NCBI GenBank assembly: GCA_965115885.1
Contig: OZ220479.1
Span: forward strand, 3,162,001 to 3,226,000
Length of the DNA: 64,000 bases
Direction: 5' to 3'
DNA from: BD2-11 sp965115885
GTDB lineage: Bacteria > Gemmatimonadota > Gemmatimonadetes > Longimicrobiales > Gaopeijiaceae
A program made the position numbers and the translations under genes. Positions 7,285 to 15,645 of the stretch are shown piece by piece. The notes under the pieces are model-generated. The model ran no database searches. It worked only from the letters and a program-made list of their open reading frames with translations, and was not told where the DNA came from. Every line of letters begins with the position of its first letter. Positions within the stretch are counted from its first letter, which is position 1.

Positions 7285-9434
7285 GCCCGGCCGCACCGGC
7301 GAAGGACGACCGCGGCGGACGCGGACCGGGCGCGGCGCTCCTCCTGGGGCTCGCGGTCGCGGCGATCGGGTGTGCGATCGAGTTCGATCCGCCGGAACCG
7401 GCGTCCGTGACGGTGTCGCCCGAATCGGCGACGTTCACCTTCCTGGGGGAGTCGAGGACGTTCACGGCGACCGTTCTCGACCGGGACGGGAACGCGGTCG
7501 CGGAGACGGTGTCCTGGACGACCGACGCTCCCGCCGTGCTGAGCGTGAGCCCCTCCGGCGTGGTCACGGCTCTCGCCAACGGAACCGGCACCGTCAAGGC
7601 CGTCCTGGAGCGCGTCGGCGGAACCGCCGCCGCGACGGTTCGCCAAGCGCCGGCCACCCTCGAGCGCGTGGCCGGCGACGCGCAAACGGGAAGCCCGGGA
7701 ATCTCGCTCCCCCATCCGCTGGTCGTCCGCGTATTGGACGCGGGCGGCCGTGCGGTCGCCGGCATCGAGGTGTCCTTCGCGGTCGCGGGAGGGAGCGGCG
7801 GCGTCACGCCCGTCGCGGCGCTCGCCGACTCGGCGGGGGAGGCGCGCGCTTCCTGGACGCTGGGGGAGGCGGTCGGCCCGCAGTCGGCGGTGGCGTCGGT
7901 GGCCGGGGGACCGAACGCGGTGTTCGTCGCCGCGGCCGAACACCCCGCCGCCCTGGTCGTCCACTCCGGCGACGGACAGGTGGCCCGGGCGGGGCGGGAG
8001 ACCGACGAACCCGTGCGGGCGCGGGCGACCTCTCGGTCGGGCGCCGGGTTGAGCGGGGTCTCGGTCGTCTTCGAGGTCGCGGCCGGAGGCGGCTCGGTGC
8101 CGTCGCCCGGCGCCGTGACCGACGCCGACGGAATCGCCTCGCCGGGCAGATGGACGATGGGCGCGCCCGGACCGCAGGAGCTGCGCGCCACCGCGGACGG
8201 GCTCGATCCGGCGATTTTCCGCGCCCTCGCGCTGGCCGCGCCCGTCGCACGGCTCGCGCCCGTCCGGGGGGACGGGCAGCGGGCGGAGACCGCGCTCCCC
8301 GTGCGCGTCGCGCCCCGCGCGAGGGCGGAGGACGCCGACGGCGTCCCCGTGGCCGGGATCCGGGTCGCCTTCTCCGCAAGCGGCGACGGCAGGGTCGTCC
8401 CGGCGGAAACGACCACCGATTCGGCCGGGTTCGCCGCGGTCGACCGGTGGATCCTCGGCAGAACCGCCGGAGCGACCTACACGCTCACCGCGCACGCGAC
8501 CAATACGGACGGCACCTCGGCCACGGCGATCTTCAGCGCGGAGGCGACGGCGGCGGTCTACGACATCGAGATCGTGCACACGACTCCGTCGTTGCTGACC
8601 GACGCGCGGCGCGCGGCCTTCGAAAAGGCCGAACGGTTCTGGGAGCGCGCGATCGCGGACAACCTCGCCTGGAGCACGCTGCGCAGGTCCGTTCTCGCCG
8701 AGTGCCTCGCGAGGAACGGGATTTCCGGGGACGTCCCCGGCGACCGAGTGGTCGACGACCTGTTGATCTACGTCGAGATCAAGGAAATCGACGGAGCCGC
8801 GGGCGTCTTCGGAGGCGCCGGACCCTGCCAGATCCGCGTGGACACCTCTCTTCCCGCGGTCGGGACGATGTTCTTCGACCTCGCCGATCTGGACCGCCTG
8901 GAGGCCAGCGGCCAGCTGGAGGGCACCGTCATCCACGAGATGGCGCACGTGATCGGGTTCGGAACCCTGTGGGAACACCTCGGCCTCCTGGAGAATCCGG
9001 CCCGCCCCGGCCGAAGCGCCGACACCCGCTTCACCGGCGTCGCGGCGAAGGCGGCCTTCGACGCGATCCGCGGCACCCGCTACTCGGACGGCGATCCGAT
9101 TCCGGTGCAGCACCAGGGCGGCGAAGGCGTGTGGAACGGGCACTGGCGCGAGCTGGTCTTCCGTTCCGAACTGATGACCCCCTTCCCCGACCGCGGCCCC
9201 AATCCGCTGAGCGCGGTCAGCCTCGCGTCGCTGGTGGACATCGGGTACGCGGAGGTCGACTACGGCGTGGCGGACGAGTACGCGTTGCCGCCCCCGCCGT
9301 ACGCGGCGGAGACGGTGGCGGGAATCGACGCGGAGGAAGGGATCGATCTCGGAACGGAAATCCTGCTGACGCCGTTCGCGGTCGTGGACCGGAACGGCAA
9401 CGTGGTGCGCACCCTGAGACCGCTGGATCGCTGA
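7281..9434 (+). CDS. Ig-like-domain lipoprotein with leishmanolysin-type zinc protease domain
   Basis: Surface lipoprotein of ~717 residues. No ATG or GTG fits; the likely start is CTG at 7281, overlapping the PIN stop (CTGA) with GGAGG at 7272-7276 before it, giving a lipoprotein signal AALLLGLAVAAIGC. A Big_2-type Ig domain follows (VTVSPESATFTFLGESRTFTATV...DGNAVAETVSWTTDAP), then three repeated bacterial Ig-like units starting near residues 130, 225 and 325 (VVRVLDAGGRAVAGIEVSFAV; VVFEVAAGGGSV; VAGIRVAFSASGDG). The C-terminal third is a metzincin: HEMAHVIGFGTLW supplies the zinc ligands and catalytic Glu, and GHWRELVFRSELMTPF supplies the third His and Met-turn seen in leishmanolysin-like enzymes. 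Likely a surface protease. Confidence 0.75.
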   Translation: MSPAAPAKDDRGGRGPGAALLLGLAVAAIGCAIEFDPPEPASVTVSPESATFTFLGESRTFTATVLDRDGNAVAETVSWTTDAPAVLSVSPSGVVTALANGTGTVKAVLERVGGTAAATVRQAPATLERVAGDAQTGSPGISLPHPLVVRVLDAGGRAVAGIEVSFAVAGGSGGVTPVAALADSAGEARASWTLGEAVGPQSAVASVAGGPNAVFVAAAEHPAALVVHSGDGQVARAGRETDEPVRARATSRSGAGLSGVSVVFEVAAGGGSVPSPGAVTDADGIASPGRWTMGAPGPQELRATADGLDPAIFRALALAAPVARLAPVRGDGQRAETALPVRVAPRARAEDADGVPVAGIRVAFSASGDGRVVPAETTTDSAGFAAVDRWILGRTAGATYTLTAHATNTDGTSATAIFSAEATAAVYDIEIVHTTPSLLTDARRAAFEKAERFWERAIADNLAWSTLRRSVLAECLARNGISGDVPGDRVVDDLLIYVEIKEIDGAAGVFGGAGPCQIRVDTSLPAVGTMFFDLADLDRLEASGQLEGTVIHEMAHVIGFGTLWEHLGLLENPARPGRSADTRFTGVAAKAAFDAIRGTRYSDGDPIPVQHQGGEGVWNGHWRELVFRSELMTPFPDRGPNPLSAVSLASLVDIGYAEVDYGVADEYALPPPPYAAETVAGIDAEEGIDLGTEILLTPFAVVDRNGNVVRTLRPLDR

Positions 9435-9438
9435 CTCC

Positions 9439-10506
9439 CTACCCTTCCGCCTCCAGCGGCGCATAGGGCCTCGCGCCGGGAACCGCGATCCCGCCGCGCT
9501 TGGTGCCGAGGGCGACGTTCCCGTAGCGCTCCGCGTAGGCGGGAGGCAACTCGCGCCCGTCGCGTGCGGACAACCACAGGCGCAACAGGTGCCGCTTGCG
9601 CTCCGGCTCGGGATGGTCCTCATACTCGGTGCGCGAGTGGACGATCTGGTGGTTGTGCACGAACTGCATGTCGCCGGGGCGGAGCGCCATGTCGAGGCGG
9701 ATGTCCCGCCGGGCCGCCAAGTCCTCGAACAGGTCCATGGCCTCGGTCTGTGCGCGCGACACCGGCGGCACTCCCTCGTGACGCTGAGCGCCGTCGAAGA
9801 AATCGCGGGCGTAGTACGTCGTAACGCATCCGGCGCGACGGTTGAAGACCGGCATCCGGTAGTACGGGCGCTTGCCCTCGGGGATCTCCCCCTTGCGGTC
9901 GACGTAGACGGGCCGCGAGAGCAACTCGGCCAAGTCGGGCCGCAGCCGTCGCATCTCGCGGTAGACGGTGGCCGAGCTGGCGACGCTGCTCAGCCCGCCT
10001 TTCTTCGCGGGACGCACGCAGAGGAGCCCCACGACGTCGCAGGAGTCGGTGTGGAAGCGATGGCGCGCCCGAGTCGCGTACAGTCGGTGTTCCGGGTTGG
10101 CGGGGTCGTGGCCGATGTCCTTCACGTGGCCGAGCAGATGCCCCTTGGCGTTCTGGGAGACGGCTTCGCCCAAGTGCGTGCCGATCCCCCAGAAGGCGGT
10201 CGCGATCCGCTTCGTCGAGCGCCCGTCCACCGGAAGGCCCCGGATCAGCGCGAACCCGCGCCCGCGCAACAGTTCCTCTCGCGTGCGCGCCAGTTCCGGG
10301 GCCAGACGGGGAAGGGGGAAGTCGTCGCGCGCGACGACGGCGACGTCGACGCCTTCGCGTTCGACCCTTCTCACGGCCATGTGGATCTCGCGGATCTCTG
10401 CCGCGGCGAGGTGGCGGATCCAGCCGCTCGACCCGCTCATTTCGGATCCGTACCAGACGTCGGGACCCGCTTCGGAGCCGGAGCCGGGATTCGAGGCCGC
10501 CGTCAC
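9439..10506 (-). CDS. TauD/TfdA-family Fe(II)/2-oxoglutarate dioxygenase
   Basis: 355 residues. The facial triad is visible: H152 and D154 in RHRFHTDSCD, and the distal His H290 in FVHNHQIVHSRTEYED, with the 2-oxoglutarate-binding Arg in RKRHLLRLWLS. N-terminal region is variable. The family hydroxylates small substrates (taurine, phenoxyacetates, betaine-like compounds); this one most resembles the broad 'TauD/TfdA family' set in which the substrate is unknown. It shares a strand with the glycosylasparaginase gene upstream (57-base gap) and the two may be co-transcribed. It converges with the metalloprotease gene, only four bases apart. Confidence 0.85.
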   Translation of the reverse strand: MTAASNPGSGSEAGPDVWYGSEMSGSSGWIRHLAAAEIREIHMAVRRVEREGVDVAVVARDDFPLPRLAPELARTREELLRGRGFALIRGLPVDGRSTKRIATAFWGIGTHLGEAVSQNAKGHLLGHVKDIGHDPANPEHRLYATRARHRFHTDSCDVVGLLCVRPAKKGGLSSVASSATVYREMRRLRPDLAELLSRPVYVDRKGEIPEGKRPYYRMPVFNRRAGCVTTYYARDFFDGAQRHEGVPPVSRAQTEAMDLFEDLAARRDIRLDMALRPGDMQFVHNHQIVHSRTEYEDHPEPERKRHLLRLWLSARDGRELPPAYAERYGNVALGTKRGGIAVPGARPYAPLEAEG

Positions 10507-10563
10507 GCCCGTCCCCTCGATCTTCGCCGACGCGAGGACGCCCGGCGCGCGGGGCGCGGGGCG

Positions 10564-11748
10564 TCAATCCGTGGGCGAACCATCCAACAATCCTTCCAGC
10601 GGCACCTCTCGGGCGCCGTTCTCGTCGCAAACGGCATAGGCGCCTTCGCCGGAAGCGTACATCGCCACGCCCGCGTGCTCCGCCTTCTTGTTCAGGACGA
10701 AGAAGCGAACGTTGAAATTGGGCTCGCCGCGCGAGTTCAGCAGGCGCTCCTCCACGGTGTTGGCTCGGATGCGCTCGAGCGCGTGCATCCCCGCGTCCAG
10801 CGGGTGCGCGCCGTCGCGCATCCTCTCGACGATCAGGAAGGAGCAGAGGTTGAAGAGGTTGGCCTCGCCGCGCCCGGTCGAGCCCGCGGCCCCCACGTCG
10901 CCGTCCACGTAGAGCCCGGCTCCCAGAATGGGCGAGTCCCCGGCGCGCCCCGGGATCTTCCACGAAAGACCGCTGGTCGTGGTCACCCCGCAGATGTCGC
11001 CGCCGGGGCCGATGCCGTCGCAGTTGACGGTGCCCCAGAAGCTGTCCTCGTCGACGAGCCCTTCGCGCACCATGTCCAGCCCGGCTCGGTAGCCCGCACG
11101 GGCGCGCGAGCGCATTTCGCGGCCCGCCGCGTCTCCGAAGTCGGCGGTCCCTCCGCGCCCCGTCCCCCTCCGGCGCCCCCGTTGCGGATCGGGGAAGTGG
11201 CCGGGATCGACGCGCCGCTTCCATTCCAGCCACAGCGCGCGCGAGCGGTCGGTGTTCAGATCGTCCTCGATCTCGAAGCCCATCATGCGGGCGAACTCCT
11301 GCGCGCCCGCGCCCACCAGCAGGTGGTGGTCGGTGTACTCCATGACCGCCTTGGCCACCAGCGAGGGGGTGCGCACGCCCTCGAGCCCGGCCACGCCGCC
11401 GGCCTGCTTCCTCGGCCCGTGCATGCAGCACGCGTCGAGCTGCACCACCCCGTCCGCGTTGGGCAGACCGCCGTAGCCGATCCCGGTCTCGGTGGGGTCG
11501 AGTTCGGGGACGTTCACCCCCGCGACCAGAGCGTCCAGCACGTCCGCCCCCTCGACGATCATCCGGAACGCCCGCTCCACCGCGCTCTCCGAACCGCCGT
11601 TGGTGAAGCGGATCCCGCTGGTGTCGGAGATCACCGCGGGGGAGACCGACTGCGGCGCGTGGATCGCGGGCGCGCCGTCCAGGGTGCGCGGCACGGCGCC
11701 GGCCACGCCCGCGGCGGCGGCGGTCTTCACGAAGTCGCGACGTTTCAT
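10564..11748 (-). CDS. Tat-exported glycosylasparaginase (N4-(beta-GlcNAc)-L-asparaginase family)
   Basis: 394-residue Ntn-hydrolase. A Tat signal (MKRRDFVKTAAAAGVAGAVP) targets it to the periplasm. The precursor should cleave itself before T240 (FWGT-VN), which would become the nucleophile; spacing to the downstream GVTTTSGLSWKIPGRAGDSPILGAGLYVD block matches glycosylasparaginases. That block binds substrate in the family (compare human AGA 'GTSTNG...GRVGDSPI'). A low-complexity insert PDPQRGRRRGTGRGGTADFGD before the cleavage site is typical of the variable linker. Start chosen at the Tat-signal ATG. Likely role: hydrolysis of glycosylated or free asparagine during peptide/glycopeptide scavenging. 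Divergent from the phenylacetate operon. Confidence 0.85.
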   Translation of the reverse strand: MKRRDFVKTAAAAGVAGAVPRTLDGAPAIHAPQSVSPAVISDTSGIRFTNGGSESAVERAFRMIVEGADVLDALVAGVNVPELDPTETGIGYGGLPNADGVVQLDACCMHGPRKQAGGVAGLEGVRTPSLVAKAVMEYTDHHLLVGAGAQEFARMMGFEIEDDLNTDRSRALWLEWKRRVDPGHFPDPQRGRRRGTGRGGTADFGDAAGREMRSRARAGYRAGLDMVREGLVDEDSFWGTVNCDGIGPGGDICGVTTTSGLSWKIPGRAGDSPILGAGLYVDGDVGAAGSTGRGEANLFNLCSFLIVERMRDGAHPLDAGMHALERIRANTVEERLLNSRGEPNFNVRFFVLNKKAEHAGVAMYASGEGAYAVCDENGAREVPLEGLLDGSPTD

Positions 11749-11842
11749 CTCCGACGAATTCCCGGCGGAAGGAGGCGCGGCGGGACGGCCCGCCAATCGT
11801 GAAAGTATGGACAGGCCGTCTCGGGCCAGGCAAGTTTGAACG

Positions 11843-12142
11843 ATGAAAATCAGCGAAAAAGCGGTCCGCAAGGCGTTGCGCACGGTGAAGGACCCCGAGT
11901 TGCACCTGGACCTCGTGGTGCTCGGGCTGGTGTACGGCATCGAGATCGAGGATTCGAGCGTCCGGGTGCGCATCTCGCTCACCACGCCGATGTGTCCCGC
12001 GGCGCCCCAGATCGTGGAGGATGCGCGCGCCGCCGTGGCGGCCGTGGAAGGCGTCGAGAACGCCGAGGTGCGTCTGACCTTCGATCCGCCTTGGACCCCG
12101 GAGCGCATCAGCCCCCTCATCCGCTCCTCGCTGGGCCTCTGA
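11843..12142 (+). CDS. DUF59/MIP18-family Fe-S assembly protein heading the phenylacetate operon
   Basis: 99 residues, a stand-alone DUF59 domain: VRKALRTVKDPELHLDLVVLGLVYGIEIEDSSVRVRISLTTPMCPAAPQIVEDARAAV...AEVRLTFDPPWTPERI. The 'DPEL...LGLVYG' and 'T.P.CP' blocks are the family signature; the Cys in TPMCPAA is the conserved one implicated in Fe-S or metal delivery. It lies 91 bases upstream of paaA and is a second DUF59 protein in addition to the PaaD-like one, suggesting a dedicated metallocofactor-loading role for the epoxidase. Spacing upstream shows no strong ribosome-binding site. Confidence 0.8.
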   Translation: MKISEKAVRKALRTVKDPELHLDLVVLGLVYGIEIEDSSVRVRISLTTPMCPAAPQIVEDARAAVAAVEGVENAEVRLTFDPPWTPERISPLIRSSLGL

Positions 12143-12233
12143 CCCGGACCGCCGACGGATCGCGGGGCGCGCGCGGCGGGGTCGCCGAGGAGTCCGCAGT
12201 CGCCGAACGAAAACCGGACAAGGACGGGTAGCC

Positions 12234-13169
12234 GTGCCCTTCACCGAAGAAGAGATCAAGGCCCGCGTTCAGGACGGGTACATCGTGGAATCGCCCGAGG
12301 AGATGACCGAGGGCTACAGGAAGGCGCTCGCCGTCCAGCTCACGGTTCAGGCGGACACCGAACTGATGAGCGCACCCTCCTACTGGAGGGCCGCGCGCCA
12401 CGCTCCCTCGACCAACACTCAGGTGAGCGCGCACGCCATCATCCAGGACGAGCTGGCGCACGCCAACATCGCCTACAGGCTGCTCGAGGACATGGGCTTC
12501 TCGAAGGAGGCGCTGGTCTACGAGCGCGAGCCCCACGAATTCAAGCATCCCTACGGCTTCGACCAGCCGCTCGACAACTGGGCGGACTTGGTGGTGGCCA
12601 ACGGGTTCTTCGACCGCGCCGGCATCTGCCTGCTCTCGGACGTGCATCGCAACACCTCCTACGGCCCCCTGAAGCGGGCGCTGGTGAAGGTGGACATGGA
12701 GGAGACCTTCCACCTGAGGCACGGGGAGGTCTGGATGCGGCGGCTGGCCCGGGCCGGCGGGGAAGCCAAGGAAATCCTGCAGCGGTCGGTCGACTGGATG
12801 TTCCCCATGACCGTGGAGTGGTTCGGTCTCCCCGACGACCGAAAGCGCCACAGCGGCCAGCTCGAGTACAGGCTGAAGGGGTTGACCAACGACCAGTTGC
12901 GCCAGCTGTGGATGTCGTCCACGGTGCCCCTCTGCGAGCGCCTGGGGCTCGACGTGCCCGCGCACTACGACGAGGCCTCGGAGTCCTACGTCCTCGACTA
13001 TCCTTTCCCCTGCCGGTACGACGAGAGCGAGAAGCGTTGGCTCTTCGAGGAAGGGGAGATCGGCTGGGAGCGGGTCTTCGAGCGCTGGAAAGGACGGGGC
13101 CCGATGAACGAGATCTACGTCGAGGCGATCCGGCGATCGCGCGGCCAAGTGGGTTCGTGGCTGAATTGA
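12234..13169 (+). CDS. paaA: 1,2-phenylacetyl-CoA epoxidase catalytic subunit PaaA
   Basis: 311 residues; GTG start. Di-iron ferritin-like subunit that epoxidises the ring of phenylacetyl-CoA. Iron ligands lie in two ExxH motifs: QDELAHANIAYRLLEDMGF and DMEETFHLRHGEVWMRRL. Other PaaA-like blocks are SWADL-equivalent NWADLVVANGFFDRAG, TSYGPLKRALVK, and LKGLTNDQLRQLWMSSTVPLCERLGLDVP, which match the E. coli protein in order. Partners are PaaB, PaaC and the PaaD parts downstream. No PaaE-type reductase gene is in the operon, so electrons must come from elsewhere. Confidence 0.85.
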   Translation: MPFTEEEIKARVQDGYIVESPEEMTEGYRKALAVQLTVQADTELMSAPSYWRAARHAPSTNTQVSAHAIIQDELAHANIAYRLLEDMGFSKEALVYEREPHEFKHPYGFDQPLDNWADLVVANGFFDRAGICLLSDVHRNTSYGPLKRALVKVDMEETFHLRHGEVWMRRLARAGGEAKEILQRSVDWMFPMTVEWFGLPDDRKRHSGQLEYRLKGLTNDQLRQLWMSSTVPLCERLGLDVPAHYDEASESYVLDYPFPCRYDESEKRWLFEEGEIGWERVFERWKGRGPMNEIYVEAIRRSRGQVGSWLN

Positions 13170-13285
13170 TCCTCGGGTCGATCTCCGGGGACGGGGGCGG
13201 AAGCGCCTCGGCGGGGCGCGCGTTCGCGCGTCCGCGCGCCGGGGTCGGCGTCGGCGCCGGCCTGCCCGCGCGCGTGGCGTCGCAC

Positions 13286-13645
13286 ATGAGCGGGGGCCGC
13301 GATCTGTGGTCGAAGCCCCTGCCCCGTCGGCCCGAAGATCCGGAGCGGGCGGCGCGGCGCGCGCTCGGCGAAGTGCTCGACCCGGAGCTGCCCGTGAGCG
13401 TGATCGATCTGGGGCTGGTCTACGGGGTCCGGGTGGACGGCGATCGAGCTCGCATCCGCCTGACCTTCACCGCCACGGCGTGCCCGTGCATGGACTTCAT
13501 CGAGGAGGACGTGCGCAACCGGTTGCTCGCCGAGCCATGGATCTCCGCGGTGGAGATCGAACGGGTCTGGGATCCGCCATGGACCAGCGCGCGCATCACC
13601 CCGGCGGGGCGTCGCGCGCTCCGGGACGCGGGGGTGAGCGCCTGA
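13286..13645 (+). CDS. paaD: PaaD-like DUF59 protein lacking its zinc ribbon
   Basis: 119 residues: the DUF59 half of PaaD, needed for maturation of the phenylacetyl-CoA epoxidase. Signature blocks: ALGEVLDPELPVSVIDLGLVYGVRVDGD, LTFTATACPCMDFIEEDV and VWDPPWTSARIT. In E. coli PaaD this domain continues into a four-cysteine zinc ribbon; here the protein stops after RALRDAGVSA and the ribbon is encoded separately after paaC. ATG chosen at MSGGRDLW. It sits between paaA (116-base gap) and paaB (21-base gap). Confidence 0.8.
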   Translation: MSGGRDLWSKPLPRRPEDPERAARRALGEVLDPELPVSVIDLGLVYGVRVDGDRARIRLTFTATACPCMDFIEEDVRNRLLAEPWISAVEIERVWDPPWTSARITPAGRRALRDAGVSA

Positions 13646-13666
13646 CGGCGCCGGAGGGAAAGCACG

Positions 13667-13915
13667 ATGGAGGAAGCCACCTACGACGTCTTCGCGCGCA
13701 AACGGAGGAGCGAGCCGCTCCGCCACGTCGGCTACGTGGACGCCGTCGACGACGCTCTGGCGCGCGTCCACGCCTGGAAGACCTACGACGAGGAGAACTG
13801 GTTCGAAATGTGCGTGGTGCGGCGCGTCCACATCATCCCGGTGAACCGGACCGACGGCCCCTACGCGGCGCGCGCGACCGGCCGGCTCGGTCGGCGCCCC
13901 GGAGCGGGACGATGA
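13667..13915 (+). CDS. paaB: 1,2-phenylacetyl-CoA epoxidase subunit PaaB
   Basis: 82 residues. Small structural subunit of the epoxidase; recognised from YDVFARKRRSEPLRHVGYVDAVDDALARVHAWKTYDEENWFEMCVVRR, which matches the PaaB pattern 'vF.r...g..h.hvGsv.A.D.e.Al..ar..y.RR.e...iWvV'. In PaaB this protein bridges PaaAC units. Its stop overlaps the paaC start (ATGA), so the two are translationally coupled. The C-terminal 15 residues are Arg/Gly-rich and probably disordered. Confidence 0.75.
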   Translation: MEEATYDVFARKRRSEPLRHVGYVDAVDDALARVHAWKTYDEENWFEMCVVRRVHIIPVNRTDGPYAARATGRLGRRPGAGR

Positions 13916-14691
13916 GCGCCGACGCGTTCCCCCCGAGGGTGCGGAAAGCCCTTCGGAGGCTCGTCCTGTCGCTCGCCGACACCAAACGCATGCTCGGCAT
14001 CCGTTACAGCGACTGGCTGCTCGGAGCCCCCTCCATCGAGAGCGGCATCGCGATCTCCTCCATGACGCAGGACGAATGGGGCCATGCGCGCCTGCTCTAC
14101 GCCATGCTGAAGGACTTCGGCGTCGACCCCGTGGAGGTCGAGCATTTCCGCCCGGGCGAAGGCTATTGCTCGGCCGACTGCCTGGACGAGCCTTTTCCGG
14201 ACTGGGCGGCGGTCGTGGCCGGGATCGTGGTGGTGGACGGAACCCTTTCGCTGGCGCTGGAGGGATTCGCGGCGGGCGCCTACGACGCGGCCCGCCGACG
14301 CATCCCCAAGATGCTCGCGGAAGAGGCGTTTCACCGCGACTTCGGGCAGGCGTGGATGCGGCGCATCCGCGAAGGATCGGCGGAGGCGCGCGCGCGCATG
14401 AGCTCCGCGATCGCGCCCATGCTGACCTCGGCCGCGACCTGCCTCCTGCCCGACGACGACGAAGCGGAACTCCTCGCGCGGGCGGGGCTCGCGCCCCGCC
14501 CGCGCGACGCGCGCGAACGGTTGGCCCTCCGCCTGGCGGAGCCTCTGGCATGGCTGGATCCGGCTCCCGCCACGGATCCGCCGCGCCCGGCCGGCTGGAG
14601 CGCCGAGCGCCGCCGGCCGACCGGAGCGCCCGCCGCAGACGCCGTCGAGCGCGCGCGCGGCGACCGCAACCGGGCGTTGTTCGTCGAATGA
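13912..14691 (+). CDS. paaC: 1,2-phenylacetyl-CoA epoxidase subunit PaaC
   Basis: 259 residues, ferritin-like partner of PaaA. Recognisable blocks: LVLSLADTKRMLGIRYSDWLLGAPSIESGIAISSMTQDEWGHARLLYAMLKDFGVD and IPKMLAEEAFHRDFGQAWMRRI. In E. coli PaaC the second ExxH pair has decayed and the subunit is structural; here DEWGH and EEAFH are both intact, so iron binding by this subunit is possible. The C-terminal ~50 residues are Pro/Arg/Ala-rich. Starts within paaB's stop and its own stop overlaps the start of the zinc-ribbon gene. Confidence 0.8.
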   Translation: MSADAFPPRVRKALRRLVLSLADTKRMLGIRYSDWLLGAPSIESGIAISSMTQDEWGHARLLYAMLKDFGVDPVEVEHFRPGEGYCSADCLDEPFPDWAAVVAGIVVVDGTLSLALEGFAAGAYDAARRRIPKMLAEEAFHRDFGQAWMRRIREGSAEARARMSSAIAPMLTSAATCLLPDDDEAELLARAGLAPRPRDARERLALRLAEPLAWLDPAPATDPPRPAGWSAERRRPTGAPAADAVERARGDRNRALFVE

Positions 14692-14882
14692 GCGCCGACG
14701 AAGCGGCGTCCGGCCCCACGACCGGGCTTCCCGCGTCCCCGCGGTGCCCCTTCTGCGATCGCACCGAAACCCGGCTGGTCAACCCCTTCGGCAGCCAGCT
14801 GTCGGTGGCGACCTACTGGTGCGACCGCTGCCGGACCGCGTTCGAACGCATCAAATGGGCGGACGCGGGTTCGCGGCCCTAG
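14688..14882 (+). CDS. Detached PaaD C-terminal zinc-ribbon protein
   Basis: 64 residues. The sequence SPRCPFCDRTETRLVNPFGSQLSVATYWCDRCRTAFERIKW is the four-cysteine ribbon (CPFC...CDRC) that forms the C-terminus of PaaD in most bacteria, including the characteristic 'NPFGS' and 'AFERIK' ends. It is encoded as its own gene, overlapping the paaC stop by ATGA. Together with the 119-residue DUF59 protein upstream it would rebuild a complete PaaD, so it is probably functional as a two-chain PaaD. Too short and oddly placed to be an accidental frame. Confidence 0.75.
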   Translation: MSADEAASGPTTGLPASPRCPFCDRTETRLVNPFGSQLSVATYWCDRCRTAFERIKWADAGSRP

Positions 14883-14967
14883 TCCCGAGGCATACCGGCG
14901 ACTCGCGGGTACGCATCGCGAAAGCCGCCGCGACACGACCACCCCCCGAACCGGGCGAGAAGACTCC

Positions 14968-15645
14968 ATGAAGAGGTTTCCCGCAGCGCAGCGCAGCGCC
15001 TTCGGGGCGGCACTGGCCACGGTCCTCCTCGCCGCCTGCTCCGCCGCCTCGTCCCTCCCCCCCTCCCGCGGCCTGATCACCCTCTCGGGAGCGCGCATCC
15101 CTCCCGACCCGGCGCGCATGGATTCCATCGACGTCTGGGTGCGGCCGGAGCTGCAGAACATCGAGGAGGATCCCACGTTCCTCATCGTGACCAGCTTCCT
15201 CGAGGAACCGACGATGCCTTGGGAGAACCTCGCCATCGAGGGCGACACCGCGCGTTTGAGCTTGGACGGCGCCATCGCCGAGGCGCGGGCCGTGTACTTG
15301 GTCTACGCGCACCTGCACCTCATGCACCGGATGGACCGGCTGGAGGAGTGGCTCCCGGACGCGACGGGGCTCGAGGGCTACGAACTCGAGCGGGCGATCG
15401 TGGCCCGCACCGCGGACGTCTGGTTCTATGGCCGTTCGCTGTACGGGTGGCCCCCCTATCTGCCCCTCGACGAACTGCTCTTCTCCAGCGAAAACGGCTA
15501 TCTGGACGCCTACCTGCTGACCGCGCGCGCCGAGGAGTTCGCCGGGGCGCGGAACGCATGGCTGGACGAGAGCGCCGGGGCGCAGGAGGAGTACCGCGCT
15601 TGGTTCCGGAACGCCTTCGAGACCAACCCGCCCGGACTGCGCTGA
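14968..15645 (+). CDS. Hypothetical lipoprotein
   Basis: 225 residues. Lipoprotein signal ending AALATVLLAACSAASS (lipobox LLAAC), followed by a soluble domain rich in acidic and aromatic residues. Blocks: LITLSGARIPPDPARMDSIDVWVRPELQNIEEDPTFLIVTSF; MDRLEEWLPDATGLEGYELERAIVARTADVWFYGRSLYGWPPYLPLDELLFSSENGYLDAYLLT. No family recognised. Its stop overlaps the start of the next gene (TGATG), indicating coupling to the methyltransferase-like membrane protein. Confidence 0.7.
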   Translation: MKRFPAAQRSAFGAALATVLLAACSAASSLPPSRGLITLSGARIPPDPARMDSIDVWVRPELQNIEEDPTFLIVTSFLEEPTMPWENLAIEGDTARLSLDGAIAEARAVYLVYAHLHLMHRMDRLEEWLPDATGLEGYELERAIVARTADVWFYGRSLYGWPPYLPLDELLFSSENGYLDAYLLTARAEEFAGARNAWLDESAGAQEEYRAWFRNAFETNPPGLR

